Below are positions 46,102-56,923 of a stretch of DNA of 64,000 nt, piece after piece. The position numbers and the translations under genes were made by a program. Position 1 is the stretch's first letter. Each line of letters starts with the position of its first letter. Source of the DNA: Leucocoprinus leucothites (taxonomy: Eukaryota > Basidiomycota > Agaricomycetes > Agaricales > Agaricaceae); NCBI GenBank assembly GCA_013368445.1, contig JAACJO010000038.1, forward strand, positions 1 to 64,000, read 5' to 3'. A model generated the notes under the pieces. That model was not told the DNA's origin. It made no database searches and was given only the letters and a program-made list of their open reading frames with translations.

Positions 46102-48371
46102 CTTTTTTTTTTTTTTTTTTTTTTTAATCAATGAATTTATATAGTGGTGCTCGATCGCAGTCCGCTTTCAACTAAATATTACAAACCGACGGTACACTAC
46201 AGCAAGCTGGGGTACACGAAGCAGTCGAAGACCGCTTGAGACAAAGACTATACACGATTAGTCCAGTAATATAGAAAAGACTCGGAAGAGACTATTGAAC
46301 GAGGTGTTATACACAGAGATCAGACTCAAAGGAAAAGAAGAGAGATGAAATAAGAGAGTATAGTTCACCTTCATTTGGTTCGGTGGGCACAGGAGCTTGA
46401 GGCGGCGGTGGACGCGTGTCATGGTTGGTAAAAGCAAAAGCGGCCAGATTCTTCTTCAAGAACTCGACAAGGAACTCATACTGAGGGAAAGCGCATTGCA
46501 TCCATTGAGTGCGGAAGGGATAAAGGGGGCAATAACACAGGATATGATGTCGTGTTTCCAGGCGATGGCCACAACGACAGGACTTGGGCTCGAGGGGGAA
46601 GAACCTCTCGCGATAAGCTCCAATAGGAGCATGATTGAGGATGGCGCGGGACATATGCGCACATAATGATGGCGATTCATTGGCTAGGGGGAGCCAGGTA
46701 CCCCCCTTGACGTAAGTGGGGGTGAGGAACTTGTAATTCTTTTTTGAAAGAAGGAAACTGCTGCCGTGGTACCTCTTCTTCCAGAAAGTGGACTCCCAGG
46801 ATTTCTGGCAGTTGTTGGTGATTTTGTGTCGCAAGAAGTCGAGAGTAGCGCATAATCGAGGGGGGGCGTGTATGCGTGTGGAAGTGACGTCTTTGTGGAC
46901 TTTAAGGTGAGGCTTCCAGCGCCATTTGGAAGGGACGTCCCAGAAGTTGATAGAACAAGAGGGTTTAGCTGTGAGCCAGTCAGATAGGAGCCGGCAGACC
47001 TGGATGGAGTGGGATTGGCTCGAGTGTATGGAGGGATCGACTGCCAGCTTGGCTGCTGGGAGACAGTCAGTGATAAGGATGATGTGGTCGCACTGAAGGG
47101 AAATGGCCTTGGCGATGCCAATACGGATGGAGTAGAGTTTGGTGTCAGTAGATGATGCCTGACCGCTAGCCTGTTTTGCATGGGACACTTGCCGTCCGCC
47201 GCAATATAAATGTGCCACCAAAACCACCTGAAGGGAACCTACAAGTGGAACAGAAGCGTCAGTAACAACCAAAATACAATTACGATCAGAAGAGGAAGAA
47301 AAGAAAGTTAAATTGAGAGATAATACATGTTTATACATTTCATGTTTATCCGAGCGATTGCAGGGGTGAAAGTGAATAGAATCAGGGAAGATGTCCATAA
47401 GACGAGATCCAGGCTTTGATTCAGGAGCAAATGGGGAAAAGGAGTCAGAAAGATGAGAAAGAGAACTATCTACATCGATAAGAGGGCCTTTGACTTTAGC
47501 TTTTTTGGCTGGAGTGAGAAGGCGAAGTGATTGGGGATAAGGGAAGGAATTAAGAGAGAAACTATCCGATAAAAGAGATCGTAACACATGATTAGAGGGT
47601 AAAGTAGAGACTCGATACGAAGAACGAATGGCTAATTTACGGAGGTGGAGGTGAATCAGAATAAGTCCAGCAATGCTTTCGGTGCCCCCTGATGGGGAAG
47701 TACGGAAGGCGCCTGTGATCCAGAGAGCCGCACGTCTTTGCATAGACGATAAGGACTTTAAAAGCGCCTTATTACGAGCGCCTTCAAAGTACCAGAGTCG
47801 GAAACCATACGTGGCCACAGGGACAATGCATGACCTATAGAGCAAACGTTTTTGTAGAGGGAGGAGGCCTCGGGTGGAATTGCCTAGCATATTCATAGCT
47901 TTCACTGTGGATAATGCTTTGGTGGAGTAATACCAGACGTGTTCTTGAAAAGATAGTCAACAATTGAAATAGAAACCCAAGTACCGCCAGACACGTTTGG
48001 GATACAGTAGAGGGCCGCCGACGTCAGATAAATCAAGGGGGGGATTAGAATCGTTATGTCGTCGGGAGAAGTGAAAGACCTCAGATTTATTGTATTCAAC
48101 GATAAGCCTGAGGTCGGTGCAAATGTAGTTAATGATGGAGTAAGCTGATTTGAGGGAAGAGATAGTGTCAGTATAGTTCTTCGCCTGAGAGATACAAAGC
48201 CCGTCATCAACAAATGATAAAAGAGACAAAGGGATAGACTGTAAATGAGCACGTTGATCAAACATGAACATGAGGGGCACTAGATAGAGCGCGGATAGAA
48301 TGGGTGATAGAGCAGAGCCTTGCCCAATGCCAACATCTGCGTCGTGGGCGTCAGATAGGAAAGTGTTCCAC
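46102..48371 (-). mobile_element. LINE-A copy, 5'-truncated in RT, inserted in ORF1
   Basis: A run of about 24 T (46102-46125) and the LINE-A 3' end start the copy; it ends within RT at WNTFLSDAHD. The flanking host sequence is ORF1 on both sides (GAGGATTC left, AGACAGAGCAGATTC right). I see no clear TSD, only a possible one- or two-base overlap, so the insertion looks blunt or the duplication was lost. Confidence 0.8.
46307..47905 (-). pseudogene. LINE-A ORF2 C-terminal 532 codons, open
   Basis: This frame covers the end of RT and the connection domain (MKAMNMLGNSTRGLLPLQKR), RNase H (VVTDASVP, STDTKLYSI, LITDCLPAAKLAVDP, INFWDVPSKWRW) and the Cys/His end (CRCGHRLETRHHILCYCPLY), stopping at the normal ORF2 end. 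The RNase H Glu is replaced by Lys (TDTKLYSI against TDAELYSI), which should abolish RNase H activity. The same frame continues upstream to 48,371 with RT motifs GIGQGSALSPIL and FVDDGLCIS after one stop near 47,957. It is the longest open RNase H and C-terminal stretch in the window. Confidence 0.84.
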
Positions 48372-48693
48372 AAGACAGAGCAGATTCACTCTCACCACTT
48401 TCTTCCTCGTCAGAGCCAGCCCTAGACGAGGCAGCAGACTTGGCATCGTCGTGTACAGAATGTCTCATCGATTTGATAGAGAGTGCAGGTGATTTGGAGT
48501 GATCGTGCTTGTAGGTTGAGACACGTGTTTCAGTGTCAATGATGTTGATTGGGTCCGAAGACGGCGGAGGGGTACCCTTAAGGTCCACCCAGTGCGATGG
48601 AGCAGTCATAGTGGTATAATTTGTAGTCAGTATGTATGTAGACACCGTCAAAGAAATCGATGATGGTGGTAAGAGGGAAAGGAGGAGTGGCCG

Positions 48694-48789
48694 GTTGTTC
48701 ACAGATTCCTGTGTGAGTTGTGAGCTCCCTGGGCGATTTCTCTGGTTTCTAGGACCCCCTACACGTCCCCTGTGTAGCCCCTTCTAACA
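48694..48789 (+). repeat. Copia 5' LTR, 3' 96 bp
   Basis: It reads from GTTGTTCACAGATTCCTG to CTTCTAACA on the plus strand and matches the reverse complement of the first part of the solo LTRs. It is followed directly by a primer site and gag, so this is the 3' end of a 5' LTR and it fixes the orientation of the family. The first 14 bases are the TSD of the LINE-A inserted into the LTR. Confidence 0.85.
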
Positions 48790-48802
48790 GGTTATGGGCC
48801 CC
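48790..48802 (+). other. Copia primer-binding site (half-tRNA type)
   Basis: GGTTATGGGCCCC follows the LTR end TAACA directly. Copia-group elements are known to prime with an initiator-tRNA fragment cut in the anticodon region; the complement of the usual eukaryotic initiator anticodon arm has the form GGTTATGAGCCC, one base different from this. The match is from memory of tRNA structure and not searched. Confidence 0.6.
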
Positions 48803-49184
48803 AGCCTCTAGAAGCCTCAGACAATGACTTTTGCTCCATTTCTTCCTCAACTGTCTTTCTCTTCTACTATCTGCCGTTTTCGTGTTTTCTCCTTTGTTTT
48901 CACATCGCTCCGGTCGCCTCCATGCACACCCGTCGATTGCGCGTGTCTCCATGACTTCACCAAGTTTCGCTGCGTTCTGGCCATTTCTCATTCCACTATC
49001 CCACTTCCATTCCTAATCACTCTATCCTAATCCTAATATTCCTCTGCTCCTCCCATACCAACTGTTGCCCCATTCCGCTCCGAACTTTGCCAGTCCATCG
49101 ATCCCACCATTTGCCACGTATACCCCTTGTTACAACCCTTTCCTCATTGCCCTACACCGCATTTCAGCTTCCTAGTCCACCCAG
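48803..49184 (+). other. Copia leader before gag
   Basis: These 382 bp between primer site and gag start are C/T-rich and have no supported gene; small open frames at 48824-49030 have no recognisable motif. The length is plausible for the untranslated leader of a copia message. Confidence 0.55.
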
Positions 49185-49435
49185 ATGTCTTCCTCTGGCC
49201 CCAACTTTGACAAGCTCAATGCCACCAACTACTCTACCTGGGCAGGTGAGATGCAGGCATGGCTCCAGGCCTCTGGCCTGTGGAGACTGGTCAAGGGTGA
49301 ACTCCTAAAGCCTGAGATCCCTTCCCCCACTACCCAAGCCACCTTTGACTCTAGGGAGGCCTGGAATGCAAAGGCTGACAAGGCTGCTGGCTGGCTATAT
49401 CTCATGGTGGAACTGGACCAGAGGGTTCACTTCAC
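49185..49435 (+). pseudogene. Ty1/copia gag, N-terminal fragment
   Basis: ATG at 49185 starts MSSSGPNFDKLNATNYSTWA, the typical copia Gag opening (LNxxNYxxW), followed by MQAWLQASGLWRLVKGEL and AWNAKADKAAGWLYLMVELD. The 84 codons are open and cut by the poly-T of a LINE-A at 49,436. The rest of the copia polyprotein is not in the window, unless it lies beyond the right edge after the LINE-A. Its role is the capsid of the copia particle. Confidence 0.82.
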
Positions 49436-50478
49436 TTTTTTTTTTTTTTTTTTTTAAATCAATGAATTTATATAGCGGTGCTCGATCGCAGTCTGCTTTC
49501 AACTAAATATTACAAACAGATGGTACACTACAGCAAGCTGGGGTACACGAAGCGGTTGAAGACCGCTTGAGACAAAGACTATACATGATTAGTCCAGCAA
49601 TATAGAAAAGACTCGATAGAAATTATTGAACAAGGTGTCATACACAGAGATCGGACTCAAAGGAAAAGAAGAGAGATGAAATAAGAGAGTATAGTTCACC
49701 TTCATTTGGTTTGGCAGGCACAGGAGCTTGAGGCGGCAGTGGACACGTGTTGTGGTTGGTAAAAGCAAAGGCGGCCGGGTTCTTTTTCAAGAATTCGACA
49801 AGGAACTCATACTGAGGGAAAGCGCACTGCATCCATTGAGTGCAGAAGGGATAGAGGGGGGAGTAACACAGGATATGATGTCATGTTTCCAGGCGATGGC
49901 CACAACAACAGGACTTGGGCTCGAGGGGGAAGAATCTCTCGCGATAAGCTCCAATAGGAGCATGATTGAGGATGGCGCGGGACATACGCACACATAATGA
50001 TGGCGATTCATTGGCTAAGGGAAGCCAGGTACCCCCCTTGACGTAAGTGGGGATGAGGAACTTATGATTCTTTTTTGAAAGAAGGAAACCGCTGCCGCGG
50101 TACCTCTTCTTCCAGAAAGTGGACTCCCAGGATTTCTGGCAGTTGTTGGTGATTTTGCGTCGCAAGAAGTCGAGAGTAGCGCCTAATCGAGGGGGGGCAT
50201 GTATGTGTGTGGAAGTGATGTCTTTGTGGACTTTAAGGTGGGGCTTCCAGCGCCATTTGGAAGGGACATCCCAGAAGTCGATAGAACGAGAAGGTTTGGC
50301 CATGAGCCAGTCGGATAAGAGTCGGCAGATTTGGATGGAGTGTGATTGGCTCGAGTGTATAGAGGGATCGACTACTAGCTTGGCTGCTGGGAGACAGTCG
50401 GTGATGAGGATGATGTGGTCGCAATGAAGGGAAATGGCCTTGGCGATGCCAATACGAATGGAGTAGAGTTCGGTGTCA
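49436..50478 (-). mobile_element. LINE-A (host copy), 3' end and RNase H part
   Basis: The poly-T and 3' motif begin at 49,436. ORF2 C-terminal sequence follows: Cys/His end (CCCGHRLETXHH type near 49,880-49,930), WDVPSKWRWKPHLKVHKD, and RNase H up to STDTELYSI. It stops at 50,478, where a plus-strand LINE-B begins, and continues at 52,742. The same element continues across further insertions to the right edge of the window. Confidence 0.82.
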
Positions 50479-52741
50479 CATCCCTCCTTGACCTCTTACC
50501 ACTACCATCAAAAGTTGGTGTTTGATTAGACGTCTAGTTACACATCGTATTCTACCTATTCTACATGGGTAAACGAAAGTCCAAAGCCAAACAGGCTATA
50601 CGCCAAACAACCGAGTCTGCCAACGCCTCCGATGACAAGCTCAACATCACCGAGATGTCCAAAGACAAACATCTCGACCCATACGACAACCCATGCAATG
50701 TCCGCAGCTTCTCTGGACCTCGGTCCATTCCCCCTGAGGCTGACTTTGAGTCACCTCCTCGCCCGGTGCCTGGTGACGTTTCGTCCCTCGTGCCTACTAC
50801 TCAACCTCCGGTAGCCTTGAGCCCTGCAGGTCCCTCCACCGCCGCCCCTAGCGGCTCTATCACACCCCGGGCTGGCCCCTCTGCTCCCTCTTCCGTCAGA
50901 CCTGACTTGGAGGAGGAGGCCCTCACCACCTATGAAGGTCTTCGTCGATTTGGGAGATGGTTCTTGAATCTTGATCCTGCTGCTGTCATGACTGACTCGG
51001 CCCGATGCTCGTTCACTCTCTACCTCGTTGGGAGCCTATGGGAATTCAGGAAGAGGGGCTGGGTTGATACTCAGCTCACTTCAATGTTTCAGAAGCAGGG
51101 GTGGCCCAATGTCGACTCCTTCCTTCACTCTGGGGGCTTTTTGACTGGCCCTAATTAACCACACGGCGACCATGAGTTGTCCCGCGGATCTGCTGACAAA
51201 GCAGGTCCTCGTGATATTAGCATGGGTGAACCCGAAGCGCCCAAGCAAACACCCCTGGATCGTCGGCCTGCCCTGGCCCATCCCACTCTACCGCCAAAGC
51301 AAGCACCTGTTAAAGCGCACGCTAGTGGCCTTCCCCAAGCTAGGGTTAGGTCTGATGGCCAAGCCCAGCAAGCGCCCACCAAAGCGCCCCCTCCTCCCAC
51401 CTCAGTCAAGAAGTTCTTCGCCAAAGCGGCCCACCCCACCGGGGTTGCGTCACTGATCAAGCTGGCGCAGTCCCACCCTGATCTCAACCCTGATCGCATC
51501 ACCGCTATGCATCAGGCTGCCCAAGCCGCCACTCCCACCACTCGGAAGCCGCGCATGACAACCGCAGGCCCTACCCACTGCCAACTCTTCCTTGACTTTG
51601 TCGGCAGTGCCGATGAGGTCACCTACCTCCACCACAAGGCCATGTGCCTTCTCAACGATTCCCTCTCCCGCGCCAAGTCAATCTTGCGTGTGGAGAACAT
51701 CACCAAGGTGTACAGCACAATCGTGCTGCACACCTCCTCTGTTCTCTCTGAGGCCGACTGTGACATTATTGAGTCCTCCATCCCCTCTGTCTTCACCGCC
51801 CCTTTTGTGATCAAGACGTGCCGCCCCAGGTCGAGGTCCTACCTTAAGGTCCTCAATGTCCCCTACTTTGTGAATGGTGTCTGCATAACACCAAATCACG
51901 TGACCAACTGCATGCAATTGTCTGCCTTCAAGGACATTTTCGCAGATGTTTCCTCCATGCGCATTATGCGCAACTCCACCAGAGCCAACACTGCCACCAT
52001 TTGGTTCGACCTCTGGGACTCTCAATCAGGAGCGAGTGCCAAGAAGCTCCTGGGCAAGTACCTCCACTTTGAGGGTGTTCAGTCCGTGATCTGGGCTGCA
52101 CGCGCTCACCCAGGCAGTCCACAGTGTCAGCATTGCTGGCACTGGGGGCATTCTACCTCATCGTGCTGCGCCCGTGCGTTGCAATGTGCCGCTCCCACTC
52201 GAGCTGTTGTAAGGGGAGTCAGAAGGCCAATCCCCCTATCCCGCCTACCGCCGCTGAGGATCCCTGTCCTCATATCAAGTATGTCAACTGCGCCAAGTCA
52301 CATGCAGCTGATGATCGCAAATGCCCATTCTGGTGACACCGGTTTGACCGGCTTTGGCTTGAAAACCATCACCGCAATGCCGCTCGGTCATGTCTGTAGG
52401 GTTCTCTTCCCTACAGGTTGCATTGTCCGCCCCTGCGCTGTGTGTAGTGGGCCCTGGAGATCTATGCCATGCACTTCCATCCGCCGGTAAAACAGAACAG
52501 CCCGACTTGTATTGTAGTATGCTTTCATTTTGAACTATGTACCACTGCATGAAGATGTTGTTTGTACTAGGCGGACTTCGGACTTGTATTTATACCTAGC
52601 TATGTAGATGTGTAGTTGGTAGCGGTACTTTCTGCATGTTGTAGTAGTTGGGCGCGGACTGCTATCGCACACCGCATTATAAATTTGCGACCCCTCTGGG
52701 GTCATGTTGAATTAAAAAAATAAAAAAAATAAAAAAAAAAA
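50479..52741 (+). mobile_element. LINE-B copy 5, full length (2.26 kb)
   Basis: The 5' box CATCCCTCCTTGACCTCTTA starts at 50,479. One ORF follows, then a 3' part with the GCGG...CCGC motif (52654-52675), the hairpin GACCCCTCTGGGGTC (52689-52703) and an A-rich tail to 52,741. There is no TSD; about 86 bp of the host LINE-A RNase H region is missing at the insertion site. No ORF2 is present between ORF1 and the tail. Confidence 0.87.
50565..52490 (+). pseudogene. LINE-B ORF, one stop and one frameshift
   Basis: ATG 50565 starts MGKRKSKAKQAIRQTTESAN with the DKLNITEM motif. After a Pro-rich part comes a helical domain (RCSFTLYLVGSLWEFRKRGW). TAA at 51156 interrupts; the frame resumes with ISMGEPEAPKQTP, PTHCQLFLDFVG...HHKAMCLLNDSLS, and the RRM-like region (SYLKVLNVPYFVNG, ATIWFDLWDSQSG), then the first knuckle CQHCWHWGHSTSSC. 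A frameshift near 52,185 puts the last knuckles (YVNCAKSHAADDRKC) in another frame. Intact, it would be about 640 residues. Confidence 0.83.
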
Positions 52742-55224
52742 GAACCTACGAGTGGAACAGAAGCATCAGTAACAACTAAAATACAATTACAATCAGAAGA
52801 AGAAGAGGAAAAGGCTGAATCAATAGATGATACATGTTTATACATTTCATGTTTATCCGAGCGATTGCAGGGGTGAAAGTGAATAGAATTGGGAAAGATG
52901 TCCATAAGATGAGATCCAGGCTTTGATTCAGAAGCGAATGGAGAAAAGGAGTCAGAAAGATGAGAAAGAGAACTATCTACATCAATAAGAGGGCCTTTGA
53001 CTTTAGCTTTTTTGGCCAGAGTGAGAAGGTGAAGCGATTGGGGATGAGGGGAGGAGTTAGGAGAGAAACTGTCAGATAAAAGAGAACGTAACGCATGATT
53101 AGAGGGTAAAGTAGAGACTCGATACGACAAACAAATAGCTAATTTACAAAGATGGAGGCGAATTGGAATAAGTCCAGCAATGCTTTCAGCGCCACCTGAT
53201 GGGGAAGTACAGAAGTGTTAGAAGGTGACGCACAGGGGACGTGTGGGAGGTCCTAGAAATAAGAGAAATTGCCCAGTGAGCTCACAACTCACACAGGAAT
53301 CTGTGGACAACTGTAAATGACTTTATTAACAAGATAGAGACTTGTACTCACCTGTGGACAACTGTAAATGACTGAGAGTCAAGAAAGTGTCCACAGGAGA
53401 GTTGAACATCCAGTCAGGTGATCTACAACTGACTAAGCAACCTCTGCATCAACTCTAAGTTCACACATCAACAAATCAATCACAAATACTTGTAGACTGT
53501 CCAGAGCACATCTGACAAGAAGGCACCTGTGATCCAGAGAGCCGTGCGTCTTTGCATAGATGATAAGGACTTGAGAAGTGCCTTGTTGCGAGTGCCTTCA
53601 AAGTACCAGAGTCGGAATCCATACATGGCCACGGAGACAACGCATGACCTATAGATCAGACATTTTTGTAGAGGGAGGAGGCCTCGGGTGGAGTTGCCTA
53701 GCATACTCATAGCTTTCACTGTGGATAGTGCTTTGGTAGAGTAATACCGAACGTGTTCTTGAAATGATAGTCAACAGTCAAAATAGAAACCTAAGTAACG
53801 CCAAACATGTTTAGGATGTAGTAGAGGGCCGCCAACATCGGATAAATCAAGAGGGGGATTAGAATCGTTATGACGTCGGGAGAAATGAAAGACCTCAGAT
53901 TTGTCATGTTCAACGACAAGCCCGAGATCGGTGCAAATGGAGTTAATGATGGAATAAGCTGATTTGAGGGAAGAGATAGTGTCAGTATAATTCTTCGCTT
54001 GAGATATACAAAGCCCATCATCGACAAATGATAAAAGGGAAGAAGGGATAGACTGTAGCCAAGCACGTTGGTCGAACATGAACATGAGGGGCGCTAGATA
54101 GAGCGTGGATAGAATGGGTGATAAAGCGGAACCTTGCCCTATGCCAACATCCGCGTCATGGGCGTCGGATAGGAAGGTGTTCCACATGAATTGAGTGGAT
54201 CGACCTATGAGGTAGTGTGAAAAGAAGTTAATGAGTACTGGGGCGAACCCCTGTCGTTGAAGAATGTTAGTAAGGATTTTGTGGTTTAGGGAGGGGAAGA
54301 ATTGGGCGATATCAAAAGTACAGGCGCTGGTAATCATACCTTTAGCCCATCCGGCCCGAATGATATGAGTGAGGAATACTCCTGCATCCTCAGTGGATCG
54401 TTGGATAACTCCACCCATTTGATTGGGGTGGAGAATATCTAGAGATACCGCTTCGTACTGCATGTGGCGAGCAATCATCTTCTCGATTAATTTACCTAAA
54501 GTGTTTAGTAGGACAATGGGACGAAACACTTTTGGTGTATCATAGGCCGGTTTATTCGGCTTGGGAATGATGATAGAGACCAAGTCCTTGAAGTGACTCG
54601 GCCAATAAGAGAGACGTACGCACGTGTTAGCAATGAGTATTATGTTATTGAGGCATTCATTGTGGGCGACAATGGACTTTAGATGTTTCCAGGAGATGTG
54701 ATCAGGCCCGGGTGCTGAGGAGTTAGCGCATGAAGAGAGGGATTCGGTGAGTTCTAGGATGGAGAAGTTTGCCCAAGAACGGGGGGGAAGGGATTTTATT
54801 TCATTCAGAATGTTAGAGCTTACCGGTCGACCAGATGCTGAGTTGTATGATGAATGGAGTGCGTTCCATAGGTCCGGAAGATCATTGCAAGGTCGTCCTT
54901 GATAGTGGATACCCTCAATGGCAGGGAGTTTGCGTTGTTTTACCCATTCCATAAGGTCCCAGGGTCGCTTGTTGGTTGATGCGATTTCATGGATGTGTGC
55001 ATCAAAGAAAGAACGCTTAGCAGCTTGAGTAGCTGCTCTGAACGCCGGCCAGTCTTTATGATCCTTTGTTCTTCTGTAGGTAAGAAGAGTCTCAGAGCAG
55101 TGGGGGTTCCACCATTCCTTTGACCGGTTAGTAATCCATACAATCTTAGAGTTCGTATTCCATGATTCGTTAAAGATGCGAGAAATGGAGTCAGAGATAT
55201 CATTCAGACAAGAGGTAGAATGAA
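52742..55224 (-). pseudogene. LINE-A ORF2 (host copy), RNase H start to endonuclease end
   Basis: It continues the host LINE-A. The connection domain is split by a solo LTR (53216-53517). An almost 500-codon open stretch from 55,224 to 53,771 contains the complete RT: PKPNKPAYDTPKVFRPIVLL, FDIAQFFPSLN, GIGQGSALSPIL, FVDDGLCIS, YLGFYFD, plus the linker WNPHCSETLLTYRRTKD. A TGA follows it near 53,771 at FDC-stop-LSFQ. At 55,225 the copy is interrupted by a plus-strand LINE-A and resumes at 61,096. The RT core has no visible defect. Confidence 0.85.
53216..53517 (-). repeat. Copia solo LTR, 302 bp, TSD AGAAG
   Basis: Ends TGTTAGAAGG and CATCTGACA, flanked by AGAAG (53211-53215 and 53518-53522). 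Removing it restores GTACAGAAGGCACCTG of LINE-A. Length and orientation are the same as for the copy at 45645-45946, with scattered differences, so the two are independent insertions. Confidence 0.92.
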
Positions 55225-56921
55225 CCTCCCGATATTCCCATGACGGACTCGTCCCTCCCTCCCAAAGGTAAAGGGAAGGGAAAAAAGGCATGTAAACCTT
55301 CTCGGTCTACCATCCCTACCCCCCTATTTCTGCCCGGCATTGTCATTGGGCAGACTAACTCTACAGCGCATATCGACGACGATCGCATGAACATCGACCA
55401 AGCCCCTCCCACTGACGGCATCATTCCTCTCCCCCAGAATGACGTTACATCTTCTGGTAAGGCACGTGATGTCTCGTCCGTGTCAGGCTCCCTGAGGGCA
55501 AAGAATGATGTTATGTCTTCTAAGCCATCCAGTCCTATTTGCGTCTCCTGGGCCCCCCCCCCCACCCTCCAATCACGTAACTTCAAGGAACGGGAATGGA
55601 AACATCAAGTGCTCAGTTGGGTGCCCCTCCTATGATGGCCAGGCTCAGCCATTGAAACCTAACCCCAAGGGCGCCTATGACATGCCGCCTCCCATTCCCC
55701 CTCCTGACCGTAAGGCATCCACCAAACCCCTTACGGAACACTTCAACAAGAAGAATGTGTCATTTGCTGATGCCGCCCGATGGGGTGTCCAGCTGGCGAC
55801 TTCCTCTTCCAACTCCTCTTCCAACATCGATGGGGTTAAGATGCGAGAAATGATACTCGCCTTCCCTGAACTATCATACGACAAAGTACTTGCTATGTAC
55901 AAGGCAGGCTTTGGAGGCGCCCAACCTCAGGGGCCCGAACCCTCAACCGCAAGCGCTCTACGCGCTAAACCTAAAATGACCACGCACGGACCTACCCGTC
56001 ACCAAGTCCTCATCCCTTTTGAAGGGAACATCATCGCTGACCGTATTAAAGACTTCAATAAGGCAGCTGAATTCTGTAACCGCGGTCTTACTGCCGCCCA
56101 ATCCAAACTTCACGTCGAATCAGTCTGTGAATCATATAATGGCATCTCCATCGCCACCTCAGGTGTCGCATCCCCCGCTGACCTTGAAACCATCAAATCT
56201 TGGCTTAAACAAGCCTGGCAACTAGGAGACGCCATCCCCGTTGAGCCGCGCCTCCCACAATCTAAATCATTCCTTAAAATCGTCGGCGTCCCCTACTGGG
56301 TAGCCAATTCTTCCAACCCCCTTTCCCCCGCATTCGTCGAACAAGCTCTCGGACAATCTACTTTGTTTGAGAATGTCATTCTCGCCGCCCGCCCTCGCAT
56401 TATGAAAGCATCCCTAAAATCGGATATGGCTGTCGTGTGGTTCCATATCTGGGACTCACAAAACGGTACTAAGGCCAAGACGTTGGTCAACTGTACTATC
56501 AACTTTGGCCAACATGTCGGGACCATCAGAGCCACTAGTATGCACCCTGGCATTGCGCAATGCAGGAACTGCTGGCGTTGGGGTCATCCCACTCATGCGT
56601 GTCGTGCCCTTGGTGCACGTTGTCAAATCTGCGGTGGTCCTCATCGCATCGAAAACCACCGATCCATGGCCTGGTGTTGTAAGGCCAACCCTAAATCAAA
56701 CCCCCCCCCGTGATGCCACTCCTGAAGGCATCCCATGTCCTCACTTGGATAACTTCAAATGCCTGAATTGCAAAGGCGACCATCACGCAAATGACACCAA
56801 ATGTCCATTTTGGAGGAACAGGTTCGATCGAACCTGGCACTCTAATAAAGCTGCCGAATCACGCACCACTTGTGCTGTTCGCGCTAATTCCAATCGCTCC
56901 GGTGGCGGAGTTGCTGTTTAA
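55225..56921 (+). pseudogene. LINE-A ORF1, C-terminal two thirds, two poly-C frameshifts
   Basis: Three frames are needed. The change near 55,552-55,563 is in a run of about 12 C (before PTLQS/PSNHV), and the one at 56,699-56,709 is in a run of nine C where eight are expected. Between them a 402-codon frame holds MILAFPELSYDKVLAMYKAG, PTRHQVLIPFEGNIIADR, SFLKIVGVPYWVAN and the first two cysteine motifs (CRNCWRWGH, CQICGGPHRIENH). The third motif (CLNCKGDHHANDTKC) lies in the last frame, which ends in the normal stop before TAAATATG. Confidence 0.85.
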
Positions 56922-56923
56922 AT

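Larger units (their letters stand above)
43276..48609 (-). pseudogene. LINE-A ORF1 split by a solo LTR and a LINE-A insertion
   Basis: It starts at 48609 (MTAPSHWVDLKGTPPPSSDP), runs to 48,372, resumes at 46,101 after the inserted LINE-A, is broken again by the solo LTR at 45645-45946, and then stays open for 783 codons from 45,627 to the stop at 43276. All three cysteine motifs and the conserved blocks are present in that long part. Apart from the two insertions it would be an almost complete ORF1. Confidence 0.83.
37527..48687 (-). mobile_element. LINE-A, full length, carrying three insertions
   Basis: The 3' end is a TTA-repeat tail at 37527-37550, and the 5' box ends at about 48,685. Subtracting the Tc1 element, the solo LTR and the inserted LINE-A (with duplicated target bases) leaves about 6,990 bp, which I take as the full length of the family. 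Order on the minus strand: leader, ORF1 from 48609, ORF1 stop at 43276, ORF2 from 43273 to 37728, 3' end. The 5' side abuts the copia LTR, with one TSD copy at 48694-48707; the 3' side has no matching TSD, which is part of the evidence for inversion. Confidence 0.85.

Noticed and set aside
48824..49030. Small ORFs in the copia leader
   Set aside because: C/T-rich low-complexity sequence between primer site and gag; no motif and overlapping frames.
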